Origin: Streptomyces afghaniensis 772
GTDB taxonomy: Bacteria; Actinomycetota; Actinomycetes; Streptomycetales; Streptomycetaceae
Assembly: GCA_000415505.1 (NCBI GenBank)
Contig: KE354221.1
Coordinates: 1 to 47,451, forward strand
Reading direction: 5' to 3'
Length of the DNA: 47,451 nucleotides
The notes under the pieces were generated by a model. It searched no databases. It had not been told where the DNA came from and worked only from the letters and a program-made list of their open reading frames with translations. The position numbers and the translations under genes were made by a program. Each line of letters starts with the position of its first letter. Within the stretch, counting starts at the first letter, position 1. Of the stretch, positions 19,070 through 27,704 are shown piece after piece.

Positions 19070-20016
19070 TTGACGGCCCCCGCGGTGACGGCCGCCTCGA
19101 TCTCGTCCGGAGTGGGCATCGCGGAGGAGCACTCCAGGCGGGAGGCGACGATGGCGCCGGCGGCGTTGGCGTGCCGCATGGTCTTCTCCAGGTCCCAGCC
19201 GGCCAGGAGGCCGTGGACCAGGGAGCCGCCGAAGGCGTCTCCGGCGCCGAGGCCGTTGAGGACGTTCACCGGCAGCGGCGGGACCTCGGCGCTCTCACCG
19301 TCGCGGTTCACGGCCAGGACGCCCTTCGGGCCCTGTTTGACGACGGCCAGCTCGACACCGGCGTCCAGGAGGGCCCGGGCGGCGGCGTGCGGCTCGCGCA
19401 CGCCGGTGGCGACCTCCACCTCGTCGAGGTTGCCGACGGCGACGGTGGTGTGGCGCAGGGCCTCCTCGTAGAAGGGGCGGGCCGCGTCGGGGTCGGTCCA
19501 GAACATCGGGCGCCAGTCGAGGTCGAAGACCGTCGTGCCGGACTTGGCGCGGTGGGCCAGGGCCGCGAGGGTCGCCGTACGGCTCGGTTCCTCGCTCAGG
19601 CCCGTGCCCGTGACCCAGAAGACGCGGGCGTCACGGATGGCGTCCAGGTCGAGCTCGTGGGCGTCGATCTCCAGGTCGGGGGCCTTGGGCTGCCGGTAGA
19701 AGTACAGCGGGAAGTCGTCCGGCGGGAAGACCTCGCAGAAGGTGACCGGGGTGGGCAGGCCGGGGACCGGGGTGACCCAGCGGTCGTCCACGCCGAAGCC
19801 CTTCAGTGCCTCGTGCAGGTAGGTGCCAAAGGGGTCGTCGCCGGTGCGGGTGATCACCGCGGTGTGCCGTCCCAGGCGGGCCGCGGCGACCGCGACGTTC
19901 GTGGCCGAGCCGCCGAGGAACTTGCCGAAGGACGTGACCTGCGGCAGCGGGACGCCCGTCTGGAGCGGATACAGATCCACTCCGATGCGCCCCATGGTGA
20001 TCAGGTCGTACGCCAT
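19066..20016 (-). CDS. iolC: 5-dehydro-2-deoxygluconokinase (PfkB family)
   Basis: A 316-residue PfkB kinase and first gene of the inositol operon. The N-terminal GRIGVDLYPLQTGVPL with FGKFLGGSATNVAVAAARLG is the PfkB signature 1 in its IolC variant. NGLGAGDAFGGSLVHGLL is the catalytic signature 2, with the Asp base. IolC phosphorylates 5-dehydro-2-deoxy-D-gluconate at the 6-position with ATP. The ATG at 20016 follows an AAGGGGAA ribosome site. A TTGACA promoter and a TGTCCGGACA palindrome lie directly upstream. Confidence 0.93.
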   Translation of the reverse strand: MAYDLITMGRIGVDLYPLQTGVPLPQVTSFGKFLGGSATNVAVAAARLGRHTAVITRTGDDPFGTYLHEALKGFGVDDRWVTPVPGLPTPVTFCEVFPPDDFPLYFYRQPKAPDLEIDAHELDLDAIRDARVFWVTGTGLSEEPSRTATLAALAHRAKSGTTVFDLDWRPMFWTDPDAARPFYEEALRHTTVAVGNLDEVEVATGVREPHAAARALLDAGVELAVVKQGPKGVLAVNRDGESAEVPPLPVNVLNGLGAGDAFGGSLVHGLLAGWDLEKTMRHANAAGAIVASRLECSSAMPTPDEIEAAVTAGAVK

Positions 20017-20047
20017 CGGCTTCCCCTTGGTGTCGGCTCTCCCCGGC

Positions 20048-20077
20048 TTTGTAGTCCCCTACCCGAAGCCCTGTCAA
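20048..20077 (-). promoter_or_regulatory. Promoter of the iol operon
   Basis: Reading the minus strand, a perfect -35 TTGACA (20077-20072) and a TACAAA -10 (20053-20048) are separated by 18 nt. Transcription would start about 25 nt before the iolC ATG. This looks like a vegetative sigma promoter. Confidence 0.6.
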
Positions 20078-20082
20078 TGTTT

Positions 20083-20092
20083 TGTCCGGACA
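20083..20092. promoter_or_regulatory. Palindromic operator, GntR-like, at the iol promoter
   Basis: TGTCCGGACA is a perfect 10-nt palindrome lying 5 nt upstream of the -35 box. It is followed by a half-repeat TCGGACCAG. The shape fits GntR-family (IolR-like) operators in streptomycetes. The regulator is not encoded in this window. Confidence 0.5.
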
Positions 20093-20252
20093 TTCGGACC
20101 AGATCATGACAGCGCTTTCCGGTGTCGTGCGCAGGTGTCCGCCGTGTGTGCGCCCTCGTTCTTCAGTCTTCGCCTGATGCCGCGTCAAGGCACCCCGCCG
20201 GAGCCTGGACGGCGCGTTTGCCCCGGCTGTGTCACAAACGCCCCCTTCCTGT

Positions 20253-20293
20253 CACGGGTGTCCCGTGTACGCGGACCTTCCGTCACACCCGTG
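20253..20293. promoter_or_regulatory. Inverted repeat upstream of the small HTH gene
   Basis: Perfect 9-nt arms (CACGGGTGT and ACACCCGTG) are separated by 23 nt. They lie 130 nt before the HTH start, inside the 407-nt divergent gap 20017-20423. Several TGTCAC-like motifs occur around them. No gene was seen in the gap. A binding site is possible but unproven. Confidence 0.3.
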
Positions 20294-20423
20294 CACAGGC
20301 CCTGCCCTGTGTCACCGAGCGTCGTTGACCGGACACAGGCTCGTTGATCGCCAGCGCAGCGCCCGGCTCCCCCGGACGGCCGTCCCCGGTCGCCGCCGTG
20401 GTGCGCGCGGGGAGGTACACGTC

Positions 20424-20624
20424 ATGACCGACCGAAGGCTCTGGTCCTACAAGGAGATCGCGGCACACATCCGGGTGCAGCCGGACACCGTGCGGTCCTA
20501 CCGCAAGCACGGTCTGCTGCCCCCGCCCGACCATGTCGAGAACGGCAAGCCCTACTGGTACGCCGACACGGTCCGGGCCTGGGTGGCGTCCCGGCCCGCC
20601 AACCGTGCCCGAAGAGCCGACTGA
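20424..20624 (+). CDS. Small MerR-type/excisionase-like helix-turn-helix protein
   Basis: A 66-residue protein starting at the ATG at 20424 behind GGGGAGGT. Almost the whole chain is one winged-helix DNA-binding domain: WSYKEIAAHIRVQPDTVRSY is the helix-turn-helix, and KHGLLPPPDHVENGKPYWYA is the wing with the Tyr-Trp-Tyr typical of MerR/AlpA-like domains. There is no effector domain. Such proteins act as small regulators or excisionases. No integrase or att site is near, so a chromosomal regulator is more likely. Targets are unknown; the divergent iol operon is one possibility. Confidence 0.75.
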   Translation: MTDRRLWSYKEIAAHIRVQPDTVRSYRKHGLLPPPDHVENGKPYWYADTVRAWVASRPANRARRAD

Positions 20625-20641
20625 CCATGCCGGCCCGCCCT

Positions 20642-20667
20642 CGTGCCCCACCGCCGCGTGGGGCACG
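20642..20667. terminator. Bidirectional hairpin terminator
   Basis: Perfect 10-nt arms (CGTGCCCCAC and GTGGGGCACG) flank a 6-nt loop. It sits between the convergent HTH gene (stop 20624) and the alcohol dehydrogenase gene (stop 20686), so it can serve both. Confidence 0.8.
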
Positions 20668-20685
20668 GCTGCCTCCGGGGGACGG

Positions 20686-21729
20686 TCAGCGCCACGGCTC
20701 GATGACCGTCGCGCCCGCCGGTGGCGCCGTCCCCATCGCCGCCAGGGCTTGCGGGGCCTCGTCGAGCGGGATCGTGGAGGTCACCAGCAGGTCGGGGCGC
20801 AGGACGCCGCTGCGGACCAGCTCCAGCATCGGCGGGTAGCCGTGCGCGGCCATGCCGTGGCTGCCGAGGAGTTCCAGCTCCAGGGCTATCGCGCGGGCCA
20901 TCGGCACGGGTGTCGTGCCGGCCGGCGAGGGCAGCAGGCCGACCTGGATGTGCCGGCCGCGACGGCGCAGGCCGTTCACGGAGGCGGCGCAGGTGGCAGG
21001 GGAACCGAGGGCGTCGAGGGAGAGATGGGCACCGCCACCGGTGAGGTCACGGACCGCCACCGCAGGGTCCGGCACGGCCGACGCGTCCAGGCAGTGCGCC
21101 GCCCCGAACCTCCGGGCCAGGTCCAGTGCTCGGGGCGACACGTCGACGGCCACGACCCGGGCGCCCGACGCCGCCGCGATCATCACCGCGGAGAGGCCGA
21201 CCCCGCCGCACCCGTGCACCGCGACCCACTCCCCCGCCGCGACCCGGCCCTGCCGCACCACCGCCCGGTACGCCGTGGCGAACCGGCAGCCCAGGGAGGC
21301 CGCCGTCGCGAAGGACAGCTCCCCGGGAAGCGCCACGAGGTTGACGTCGGCGTGGTCCAGGGCCACGTACTGGGCGAAGGAGCCCCAGTGCGAGAAGCCG
21401 GGCTGGGTCTGCCGCTCGCACACCTGGTGATCGCCGGCCGCGCAGGACGGGCAGGTGCCGCAGGCGCAGATGAACGGCACGGTGACCCGGTCTCCGGGCC
21501 GCCAGCGGGTGACCCGGTCGCCCACCGCCTCGACGACCCCGGCGAGTTCATGCCCGGGCACATGCGGCAGCGCGATGTCCGGGTCGTGGCCCTGCCAACC
21601 GTGCCAGTCGCTGCGGCACAGCCCCGTGGCCTGGACCCGCACGACGACCCCGTGCTCCGCGGGCTCCGGATCGGCGACGTCCCGTACCTCGGCCGGCTCC
21701 CCGTACCGCTCGAACACCACGGCCCGCAT
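20686..21729 (-). CDS. Zinc-dependent alcohol dehydrogenase (MDR family)
   Basis: A 347-residue medium-chain dehydrogenase. [13 protein letters not shown] holds the catalytic zinc Cys, [14 protein letters not shown] the second zinc ligand region, and [18 protein letters not shown] the four structural-zinc Cys. [15 protein letters not shown] is the Rossmann nucleotide motif, followed by VVAVDVS with an acidic residue that favours NAD. It oxidises or reduces an alcohol/carbonyl substrate in the cytoplasm. The neighbours do not form an obvious pathway, so the substrate stays open. It lies 103 nt downstream of the MMPL gene on the same strand with a hairpin between, so it is probably separate. 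Confidence 0.9.
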   Translation of the reverse strand: MRAVVFERYGEPAEVRDVADPEPAEHGVVVRVQATGLCRSDWHGWQGHDPDIALPHVPGHELAGVVEAVGDRVTRWRPGDRVTVPFICACGTCPSCAAGDHQVCERQTQPGFSHWGSFAQYVALDHADVNLVALPGELSFATAASLGCRFATAYRAVVRQGRVAAGEWVAVHGCGGVGLSAVMIAAASGARVVAVDVSPRALDLARRFGAAHCLDASAVPDPAVAVRDLTGGGAHLSLDALGSPATCAASVNGLRRRGRHIQVGLLPSPAGTTPVPMARAIALELELLGSHGMAAHGYPPMLELVRSGVLRPDLLVTSTIPLDEAPQALAAMGTAPPAGATVIEPWR

Positions 21730-21808
21730 GGTCTACCCGCCTTCCTTTCGAGTCCGGGGTCGCCGTGGATCCCGGCGCCCCGGGCAGTCAGTGCCTCGGC
21801 GAACGCTA

Positions 21809-21825
21809 GCCCGTGCCGTACGGGC
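21809..21825 (-). terminator. Short hairpin after the MMPL transporter gene
   Basis: Six-nt perfect arms (GCCCGT and ACGGGC) with a 5-nt loop lie 8 nt beyond the stop at 21833. It is a modest stem, so a weak call. Confidence 0.45.
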
Positions 21826-21832
21826 CGGTGCT

Positions 21833-24040
21833 TCAGCCCGGGGTTCCGGCCTTTTCCCGGGCCGGTTCCGGTGCTCTGGCCGGTTCCGGGCCGGACTCGC
21901 TCAGGCCGAAGCGTTCGTGGAAGCGGCGCAGGGGGCCCGGGGCCCACCAGGTGGCGCGGCCGGTGAGGCGCATGACAGCGGGGACCAGGAGACTGCGGAC
22001 GATCATCGCGTCCATCAGGACCGCCAGGGCGATGCCCAGGCCGAGCATCTTGGTGTTGGTGACCCGGGACGTGCCGATCGCGACCATGACCACGGCCAGG
22101 ATGACCGCCGCCGCCGTGATCAGCCCGCCGGTGCGCTTCAACCCGTGGCGGACGGCCTGGTCGTGGTCGCCGGTGCGGTCGTACTCCTCCTTGATGCGGG
22201 AGAGCAGGAACACGCCGTAGTCCATGGACAGGCCGAAGGCCACGCAGAACATCAGGACCGGGAGGGTCGTCTCGATGGAGCCGGGGCTGGTGAAGCCGAG
22301 CAGGCCGGAGAGATGGCCGTCCTGGAAGATCCAGACGACCGCGCCGAACATGGCCGTCAGACTGAGCGCGTTGAGGACGACCGCCTGGACCGGTATGAGC
22401 ACGCTGCCCGTGAGGAGGAAGACCAGGAGCAGGGTGACGATCGTGATGAAGACGGCAGCGAGCGGCAGGCGCTCCCCTATGGCGTCCTTGGAGTCGACCA
22501 GGACGGCCGCCGTGCCGGTGACCTTGGTGTCGAAGGGGGCCCGGACCTCGCGCAGTTCGCCGACGAGGCGCTGGGCCGGGTCGTCGACCGCCTCGCCCTT
22601 CGGCAGCACCGTGAAGTACGCCGAGTCGCCCTTCACCAGCGGCCCGTCGACCCGCTGCACATCGGGCAGCCCGGCGATCCGCTCCTTGTAGGCGCCGTAC
22701 TGCGCCTCGGTCGCGCGGCCCTCGGCGAGCACTTCCAGGCCGCCGCCGGGGCTGCCCGGGAAGCCGTCCCGGATGTGCTGCTGCACGACATGGGACTCGG
22801 ACGTCGAGGGCAGCTGGCGGTCGTCGGCCGTGCCGAACTTGACGCCCAGGAAGGGCAGTCCGAGCAGGACGAGGACGGCGGTGGTGCCCAGGGCGAAGAA
22901 CGGGGCGCGGCGCATGACGAGCGACGCCGAGCGCGCCCAGGCCCTGCCCTCCTCCGCGGCGGGCCTCGGCCGGTGTCCACGCCGGAACACGCGACGCAGG
23001 TCGAGGGAGTTGACCCGGTGCCCCAGCAGCGTCAGCGCCGCCGGGAGCAGGATCAGCGCGGCGGCCGCGGCCAGCAGCACCACGGCGATACCGGCGTAGG
23101 CGAAGGACCGCAGGAAGTACTGCGGGAAGACCAGCATCGCCGCCAGGGACACCGCGACCGTGAGGGCGGAGAACAGCACCGTGCGGCCGGCCGTGCGCAG
23201 CGTGGTGCCGATCGCGGTCAGGGGCTCGGCGCCGGTGGACAGTTCCTCGCGGAAGCGGCGGACGATGAACAGCGCGTAGTCGACGGCGAGGCCGAGGCCG
23301 AGGGCCGTGGTGAGGTTGATCGCGAGCACGGACACGTCGGTGAGCTCGGTGAGGCCGCGCAGGATCGCGTTCGTCCCCAGGATGGCGACGATGCCGATGC
23401 CGAGCGGCAGCAGGGCGGCGACGGCGCTGCCGAAGACCATCACCAGCAGCACGAGCGTCACCGGCAGGGCGATGAGCTCGGCCCGGGTCAGGTCCTCCTG
23501 GATGATCGTCTGCATCTCGTGCCGCACGGCGACCGGGCCGCCGATGGTGACGTCCACCGGGCCGTGCACGCCGCGATAGTGGGGCGCGATGCGCTCCAGG
23601 GTCTCGCCGGCGGTCTTCTCGTCGCCCGTGATGCGGGCTGCTACCAGTGCCTCGTGGCCGTCCTCGGCGCGCAGGGCCGGGGTGCCGGACTGCCAGTAGG
23701 AGCCGACGCCGGTGACGCCCTTCTCGTGCGCCAGTCGCTCGGCGAGGCGCTCGGCCCGGGCGGCGACGGCCGGGTCGTCGACCGAGACGTCGCCCGCGTC
23801 GACCAGGAGCAGCAGGTTGGGCTGGGAGCCGGGGAACTCGCGCTCCAGGGCCTTGGTCGCGTACGTGGACTCGGCGGCGGGGTCCTCCCAGCCGCCGGCG
23901 CCGAGCCGGTCGGCGACGCCGCTGCCGGCCAGCACCGCGAGCGCGGTGAGCACCAGCGCCACCAGCAGCGACAGTCTGGGCCGGGTGGTCACGAAGCGGG
24001 TCCAGGCTCCGACGCGTGGTGGCGTGTTGACTTCGGTCAT
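21833..24040 (-). CDS. MMPL/RND-family transporter
   Basis: A 735-residue membrane protein with the duplicated RND layout: helix 1 (about 22-42), a large external loop, helices 2-6, then helix 7 and a second external loop, then helices 8-12. The two MMPL signatures are GLGLAVDYALFIVRRFRE and GLSMDYGVFLLSRIKEE, each with the Asp-Tyr pair that relays protons. MMPL proteins export lipids or hydrophobic compounds using the proton gradient. The start at 24040 is divergent from a TetR gene with an inverted repeat between, so substrate-induced efflux is likely. The cargo is unknown. Confidence 0.93.
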   Translation of the reverse strand: MTEVNTPPRVGAWTRFVTTRPRLSLLVALVLTALAVLAGSGVADRLGAGGWEDPAAESTYATKALEREFPGSQPNLLLLVDAGDVSVDDPAVAARAERLAERLAHEKGVTGVGSYWQSGTPALRAEDGHEALVAARITGDEKTAGETLERIAPHYRGVHGPVDVTIGGPVAVRHEMQTIIQEDLTRAELIALPVTLVLLVMVFGSAVAALLPLGIGIVAILGTNAILRGLTELTDVSVLAINLTTALGLGLAVDYALFIVRRFREELSTGAEPLTAIGTTLRTAGRTVLFSALTVAVSLAAMLVFPQYFLRSFAYAGIAVVLLAAAAALILLPAALTLLGHRVNSLDLRRVFRRGHRPRPAAEEGRAWARSASLVMRRAPFFALGTTAVLVLLGLPFLGVKFGTADDRQLPSTSESHVVQQHIRDGFPGSPGGGLEVLAEGRATEAQYGAYKERIAGLPDVQRVDGPLVKGDSAYFTVLPKGEAVDDPAQRLVGELREVRAPFDTKVTGTAAVLVDSKDAIGERLPLAAVFITIVTLLLVFLLTGSVLIPVQAVVLNALSLTAMFGAVVWIFQDGHLSGLLGFTSPGSIETTLPVLMFCVAFGLSMDYGVFLLSRIKEEYDRTGDHDQAVRHGLKRTGGLITAAAVILAVVMVAIGTSRVTNTKMLGLGIALAVLMDAMIVRSLLVPAVMRLTGRATWWAPGPLRRFHERFGLSESGPEPARAPEPAREKAGTPG

Positions 24041-24096
24041 CGTGCGGTGTCCCCTTCACCGTGACCCGTGTCCAGGCGCAGCCTGACAGCACGGGG

Positions 24097-24113
24097 CTGC
24101 CATAGACTGGCAG
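24097..24113. promoter_or_regulatory. Inverted repeat in the MMPL/TetR divergent spacer (MMPL-proximal)
   Basis: CTGCCA and TGGCAG flank a 5-nt spacer. The spacer overlaps TAGACT, a streptomycete-like -10 hexamer on the plus strand. Confidence 0.4.
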
Positions 24114-24124
24114 ACACGAGAGAT

Positions 24125-24159
24125 CGCTCGCATTTCTGCCCGACTCCAGAATGCGAGCG
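24125..24159. promoter_or_regulatory. Probable TetR operator between the MMPL and TetR genes
   Basis: CGCTCGCATT and AATGCGAGCG are exact inverted 10-nt arms separated by 15 nt, extended by CTG/CAG with one extra base. A third partial copy (ACTCGCGTTT) follows at about 24163. Size and position between the divergent genes fit an autoregulating TetR repressor that also controls the transporter. Confidence 0.65.
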
Positions 24160-24204
24160 GCCACTCGCGTTTGTCAATCGCGTGCTGAGACCTGGGGAAA
24201 ACGC

Positions 24205-24885
24205 GTGCCCGAGAAGACCGAGAAACCCGGAACGGCGAAACCCGGAGCCGAGACGACGACGGCGACCGAGGACCGGCCGCGCCGCCGTCAGGCGCGCGGC
24301 GAGCGCCGGATCGCCCAGCTCCTCGACGCCGCCGCCACCGTCTTCTCCACGACCGGCTACACGGCCGCCAGCACCAATGCCATCGCCCGCGAGGCAGGCG
24401 TCTCACCGGGGACGCTCTACCAGTTCTTCCCGAACAAGGAAGCGATCGCGATCGAGCTGGGCAGCCGGCTCATGCACGAGATGCGGCAGTCCTACGACGA
24501 GGCCCTCACCCCGATCGACCCCGGGGCCACCCCGATCGAGGACGTGATCGCCGGGACCGTCGACCGCTTCATCGAGTTCAACTGCCGCCACCCGGCCTTC
24601 TTCGCGCTGATGCACGGGCCCGACATCCCCGGACGCATCGCCGAGGAGCACGACGCACTGCATCGCACGCTGACCGCCCGGGTCGAGGCGCTCCTCGCCC
24701 CGTTCACCCCCGGCACCCCCGCACCGACCCTCGCCCGCACCGCCCAGATGTGCGTCGGCATCTACAAGGCGGGCCTGGAGCTGGTCCTGGCCCACGAGGG
24801 CGCCGAGCGCGAGGCGTACGTCCAGGAGTTGAAGGTCACCCTCCTGCGCTACCTGAGTCCACTGGTCGGGGACGTCGTGAAGTGA
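24205..24885 (+). CDS. TetR-family transcriptional regulator
   Basis: A 226-residue repressor. I chose the GTG at 24205, after GGGGAAA, over the in-frame ATG at 24151, because 24151 lies inside the right arm of the operator. A Lys/Glu/Thr-rich N-terminal arm is followed by the TetR HTH at about 32-78 (RRIAQLLDAAATVFSTTGY, AIAREAGVSPGTLYQFFPNK). The C-terminal domain (VTVDRFIEF-like helix, FFALMHGPDIPG, YKAGLELVLAHEG) would bind the inducer. It is divergent from the MMPL transporter, which it probably represses. The stop touches the CsoR-type operator of the copper operon. Confidence 0.9.
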   Translation: MPEKTEKPGTAKPGAETTTATEDRPRRRQARGERRIAQLLDAAATVFSTTGYTAASTNAIAREAGVSPGTLYQFFPNKEAIAIELGSRLMHEMRQSYDEALTPIDPGATPIEDVIAGTVDRFIEFNCRHPAFFALMHGPDIPGRIAEEHDALHRTLTARVEALLAPFTPGTPAPTLARTAQMCVGIYKAGLELVLAHEGAEREAYVQELKVTLLRYLSPLVGDVVK

Positions 24886-24900
24886 TACCCCCTAGGGGTA
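24886..24900. promoter_or_regulatory. CsoR-type copper operator before copZ-copA
   Basis: TACCCCCTAGGGGTA is a 15-nt palindrome starting right after the TetR stop codon. It matches the GC-rich TACCCC...GGGGTA box bound by the copper-sensing repressor CsoR in actinobacteria. A TACAGT hexamer at 24899-24904 could be the -10 box, so bound repressor would cover the promoter. Cu(I) binding by CsoR would release it. csoR itself is not in the window. Confidence 0.82.
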
Positions 24901-24966
24901 CAGTGGGGGGATATGCGGACCCCAGAGGTCCCCATGGCCCCACATGCCTCGACGAGGAGTAACGAC

Positions 24967-25206
24967 ATGACCGCCCAGACCGACACCACGGGCCCCGTCA
25001 CCACCGTCTACAAGGTGAGCGGCATGAGCTGCGGACACTGCGAGGGCGCCGTCTCCGGCGAGATCTCCCAGATCTCCGGCGTCAGTTCGGTGACGGCCGT
25101 CGCCTCGACCGGCGAGGTCACGGTCGTCTCCGCCACCCCGCTCGACGACGATGCCGTGCGTGCGGCCGTCGACGAGGCCGGTTTCGAGCTGGCCGGCAAG
25201 GCCTGA
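24967..25206 (+). CDS. copZ: Copper chaperone CopZ (HMA domain)
   Basis: A 79-residue single heavy-metal-associated domain with the Cu(I)-binding motif MSCGHC (Cys22, Cys25) in the first loop and a beta-alpha-beta-beta-alpha-beta length typical of Atx1/CopZ. The ATG at 24967 follows CGAGGAG. It binds Cu(I) and hands it to the CopA ATPase, whose gene follows 242 nt later. The CsoR-type operator upstream implies induction by copper. The last codons are the seed of a degenerate tandem repeat that fills part of the gap to copA. Confidence 0.93.
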   Translation: MTAQTDTTGPVTTVYKVSGMSCGHCEGAVSGEISQISGVSSVTAVASTGEVTVVSATPLDDDAVRAAVDEAGFELAGKA

Positions 25207-25309
25207 GCTGTCGGCCGGGAAGGCCTGAGCCCGTCAGGCGGCAAAACCTGAGCCCGTCAGCCAGTAAGGCCTGAGCCCGTTGACCGGAAGGACCTTCGCC
25301 GGTTTCGAG
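25192..25309 (+). repeat. Degenerate tandem repeat derived from the 3' end of copZ
   Basis: The copZ tail GCCGGCAAGGCCTGAGC (25192-25208, including the stop) recurs three times as units of 23-24 nt starting at 25213, 25237 and 25260, each with CCTGAGCCCGT. A fifth, weaker unit starts at 25284. At 25298-25309 the 12-mer GCCGGTTTCGAG repeats copZ bases 25177-25188. Repeated slippage or unequal exchange at the gene end is the simplest origin. Confidence 0.8.
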
Positions 25310-25448
25310 AGCCCGAGACGCACAGGCCTGGGACACCCCGGTCCTGGCACTCGTACCGACGTACCGACGTACGGGCCGTACGCCGCCGCCCCCGGCCCGT
25401 ACGGCCCGTCCCGCTTCCCGGGCGCCCCGCATCTCCTGGAGTACGGAC

Positions 25449-27704
25449 ATGACCAGCACCACCGCCAAGGCACCGGCCGACCGCGAACCGGCGCTCGCCG
25501 AGGTCGAGCTGCTCATCGGCGGGATGACCTGCGCCTCCTGCGCGGCCCGCGTCGAGAAGAAGCTCAACCGCATGGACGGCGTCACCGCCACGGTGAACTA
25601 CGCGACGGAGAAGGCCCGGGTGACCTACCCCGTGGGCACCGAGGTCGCCGACCTGATCGCGACCGTGGTGAAGACCGGGTACACCGCCGAGGAGCCGGCG
25701 CCCGCGCGGGAGGAGGAGCCCGCCGCAGAGGGCACGCACGCCGCCGGGGAGGACCCCGACCTGTCGGCCCTCCGCCGGCGCCTCGTCGTCTCCGCCGCCC
25801 TCGCCGTGCCCGTCGTCCTGCTGGCGATGGTCCCGGCGCTCCAGTTCGACAACTGGCAGTGGCTCTCGCTCACCCTCGCCGCACCGGTCGTCGTCTGGGG
25901 CGGGCTGCCGTTCCACCGGGCGGCCTGGACGAACGCCCGGCACGGCGCCGCCACCATGGACACGCTGGTCTCCCTCGGCACGCTGGCCGCGTTCGGCTGG
26001 TCCCTGTGGGCCCTGTTCCTCGGCGACGCGGGCATGCCCGGCATGCGGCACCCCTTCGAACTCACGGTCTCGCGCGGTGACGGCGCCTCCTCGATCTACC
26101 TGGAGGTCGCCTCCGGCGTCACGGCCTTCATCCTCCTGGGCCGCTACCTGGAGGCCCGTTCCAAGCGCCGTGCGGGCGCGGCCCTCAAGGCGCTGATGGA
26201 ACTGGGCGCCAAGGAAGTGGCCGTGCTGCGGGACGGGCGCGAGGTGCGGATCCCGGCGCAGCGGCTGGCCGTCGGCGACCGGTTCGTCGTACGGCCGGGC
26301 GAGAAGATCGCCACCGACGGCACGGTCGTCGAGGGCGCCTCGGCGGTGGACGCCTCGATGCTGACCGGCGAGTCGGTGCCGGTGGACGTGACGGCCGGGG
26401 ACGCGGTCACCGGCGCGACGGTCAACGCGGGCGGCCGGCTCGTCGTCGAGGCCACCCGGATCGGCGCCGACACCCAGCTCGCGCGGATGGCGAAGCTGGT
26501 GGAGGACGCGCAGAACGGCAAGGCCGAGGTACAGCGGCTCGCCGACCGGATCGCCGGGGTCTTCGTGCCGGTGGTCCTGCTGATCGCCGCCGCCACGGCC
26601 GGCGTGTGGCTCGGCCTGACCGGCGACGGCGTCGCCGCGTTCACCGCCGCCGTCGCCGTCCTGATCATCGCCTGCCCGTGCGCGCTGGGCCTGGCCACCC
26701 CGACCGCACTGATGGTCGGCACCGGCCGCGGCGCCCAGCTCGGCATCCTCATCAAGGGCCCGGAGGTCCTGGAGTCCACGCGCCGGATCGACACGGTCGT
26801 CCTGGACAAGACCGGCACGGTCACCACGGGCCGCATGACCCTCCAGGAGGTTCATGTCGCCGGGGGCGCCGACGAGAAGGAGGTGCTGCGGCTCGTCGGC
26901 GCCGTCGAGCACGCCTCCGAGCACCCCGTGGCCCGTGCGATCGCGCTGGGGGCCGAGGAGAGGGCCGGACAGCTCCCGGGCGTCGAGAACTTCGAGAACG
27001 TCCCCGGGCGGGGCGTACGGGGACGTGTGGAGGGCCGTGAGGTCGCCGTGGGGCGGCTCTTCGGGGACGTACCGCCGGAGCTGGCCCGCGCGCGGGACGA
27101 GGCCGAGCGGGCCGGCCGTACGGCCGTCCTGGCCGGCTGGGACGGGACGGCGCGGGCCGTGCTGGCCGTGGCGGACGCGATCAAGGAGACCAGCGCCGAG
27201 GCGGTGCGCGAGCTGCGCGCGCTGGGGCTCACGCCGGTGCTGCTGACCGGGGACAACCGGGCGGTGGCCGAAGCGGTGGCCGAGGCCGTCGGGATCGACC
27301 GGGTGATCGCGGAGGTCCTGCCCGAGGACAAGGTCGAGGCCGTACGGCGGCTGCGGGCCGAGGGACGGGTCGTCGCCATGGTGGGCGACGGCGTCAACGA
27401 CGCGGCCGCGCTCGCCACCGCCGATCTGGGCCTCGCCATGGGCACCGGCACGGACGCGGCGATCGAGGCGGGCGATCTGACGCTGGTGCGGGGCGATCTG
27501 CGGGTGGCCGCGGACGCGATCCGGCTGTCCCGCCGGACGCTGGCCACGATCAAGGGGAACCTCGTCTGGGCCTTCGGCTACAACGTGGCCGCGCTGCCGC
27601 TGGCCGCCGCGGGACTGCTGAACCCGATGATCGCCGGGGCCGCGATGGCCTTCTCGTCGGTTTTCGTCGTCACGAACAGCCTTCGGCTCCGGACATTCCG
27701 GTGA
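25449..27704 (+). CDS. copA: Copper-translocating P1B-type ATPase CopA
   Basis: A 751-residue P-type ATPase with one N-terminal HMA domain (MTCASC, Cys28 and Cys31) and eight predicted membrane helices. The A-domain has LTGESVPVD. The membrane metal site is CPC at 409-411 in [13 protein letters not shown], and the phosphorylated Asp453 is in DKTGTVT. The SEHPVARAI His-Pro pair and [10 protein letters not shown] are present. It pumps Cu(I) out of the cytoplasm using ATP. The ATG at 25449 is preceded by CTGGAGTACGG. Its place after copZ and the CsoR-type box makes a standard copper-resistance operon. Confidence 0.96.
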   Translation: MTSTTAKAPADREPALAEVELLIGGMTCASCAARVEKKLNRMDGVTATVNYATEKARVTYPVGTEVADLIATVVKTGYTAEEPAPAREEEPAAEGTHAAGEDPDLSALRRRLVVSAALAVPVVLLAMVPALQFDNWQWLSLTLAAPVVVWGGLPFHRAAWTNARHGAATMDTLVSLGTLAAFGWSLWALFLGDAGMPGMRHPFELTVSRGDGASSIYLEVASGVTAFILLGRYLEARSKRRAGAALKALMELGAKEVAVLRDGREVRIPAQRLAVGDRFVVRPGEKIATDGTVVEGASAVDASMLTGESVPVDVTAGDAVTGATVNAGGRLVVEATRIGADTQLARMAKLVEDAQNGKAEVQRLADRIAGVFVPVVLLIAAATAGVWLGLTGDGVAAFTAAVAVLIIACPCALGLATPTALMVGTGRGAQLGILIKGPEVLESTRRIDTVVLDKTGTVTTGRMTLQEVHVAGGADEKEVLRLVGAVEHASEHPVARAIALGAEERAGQLPGVENFENVPGRGVRGRVEGREVAVGRLFGDVPPELARARDEAERAGRTAVLAGWDGTARAVLAVADAIKETSAEAVRELRALGLTPVLLTGDNRAVAEAVAEAVGIDRVIAEVLPEDKVEAVRRLRAEGRVVAMVGDGVNDAAALATADLGLAMGTGTDAAIEAGDLTLVRGDLRVAADAIRLSRRTLATIKGNLVWAFGYNVAALPLAAAGLLNPMIAGAAMAFSSVFVVTNSLRLRTFR

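Noticed and set aside
20424-20624. Site of an integrated mobile element
   Set aside because: The small HTH protein alone suggested it, but no integrase, replication gene, tRNA or direct repeat flanks it.
24151-24204. Longer TetR start at 24151
   Set aside because: It would lie inside the operator arm and adds a sequence with no TetR similarity; the GTG at 24205 fits better.
25351-25410. Short GTACCGAC and CGTACGG repeats as a CRISPR or iteron array
   Set aside because: Units are only about 8 nt, two to three copies, without spacers; they form local palindromes such as 25368-25382 only.
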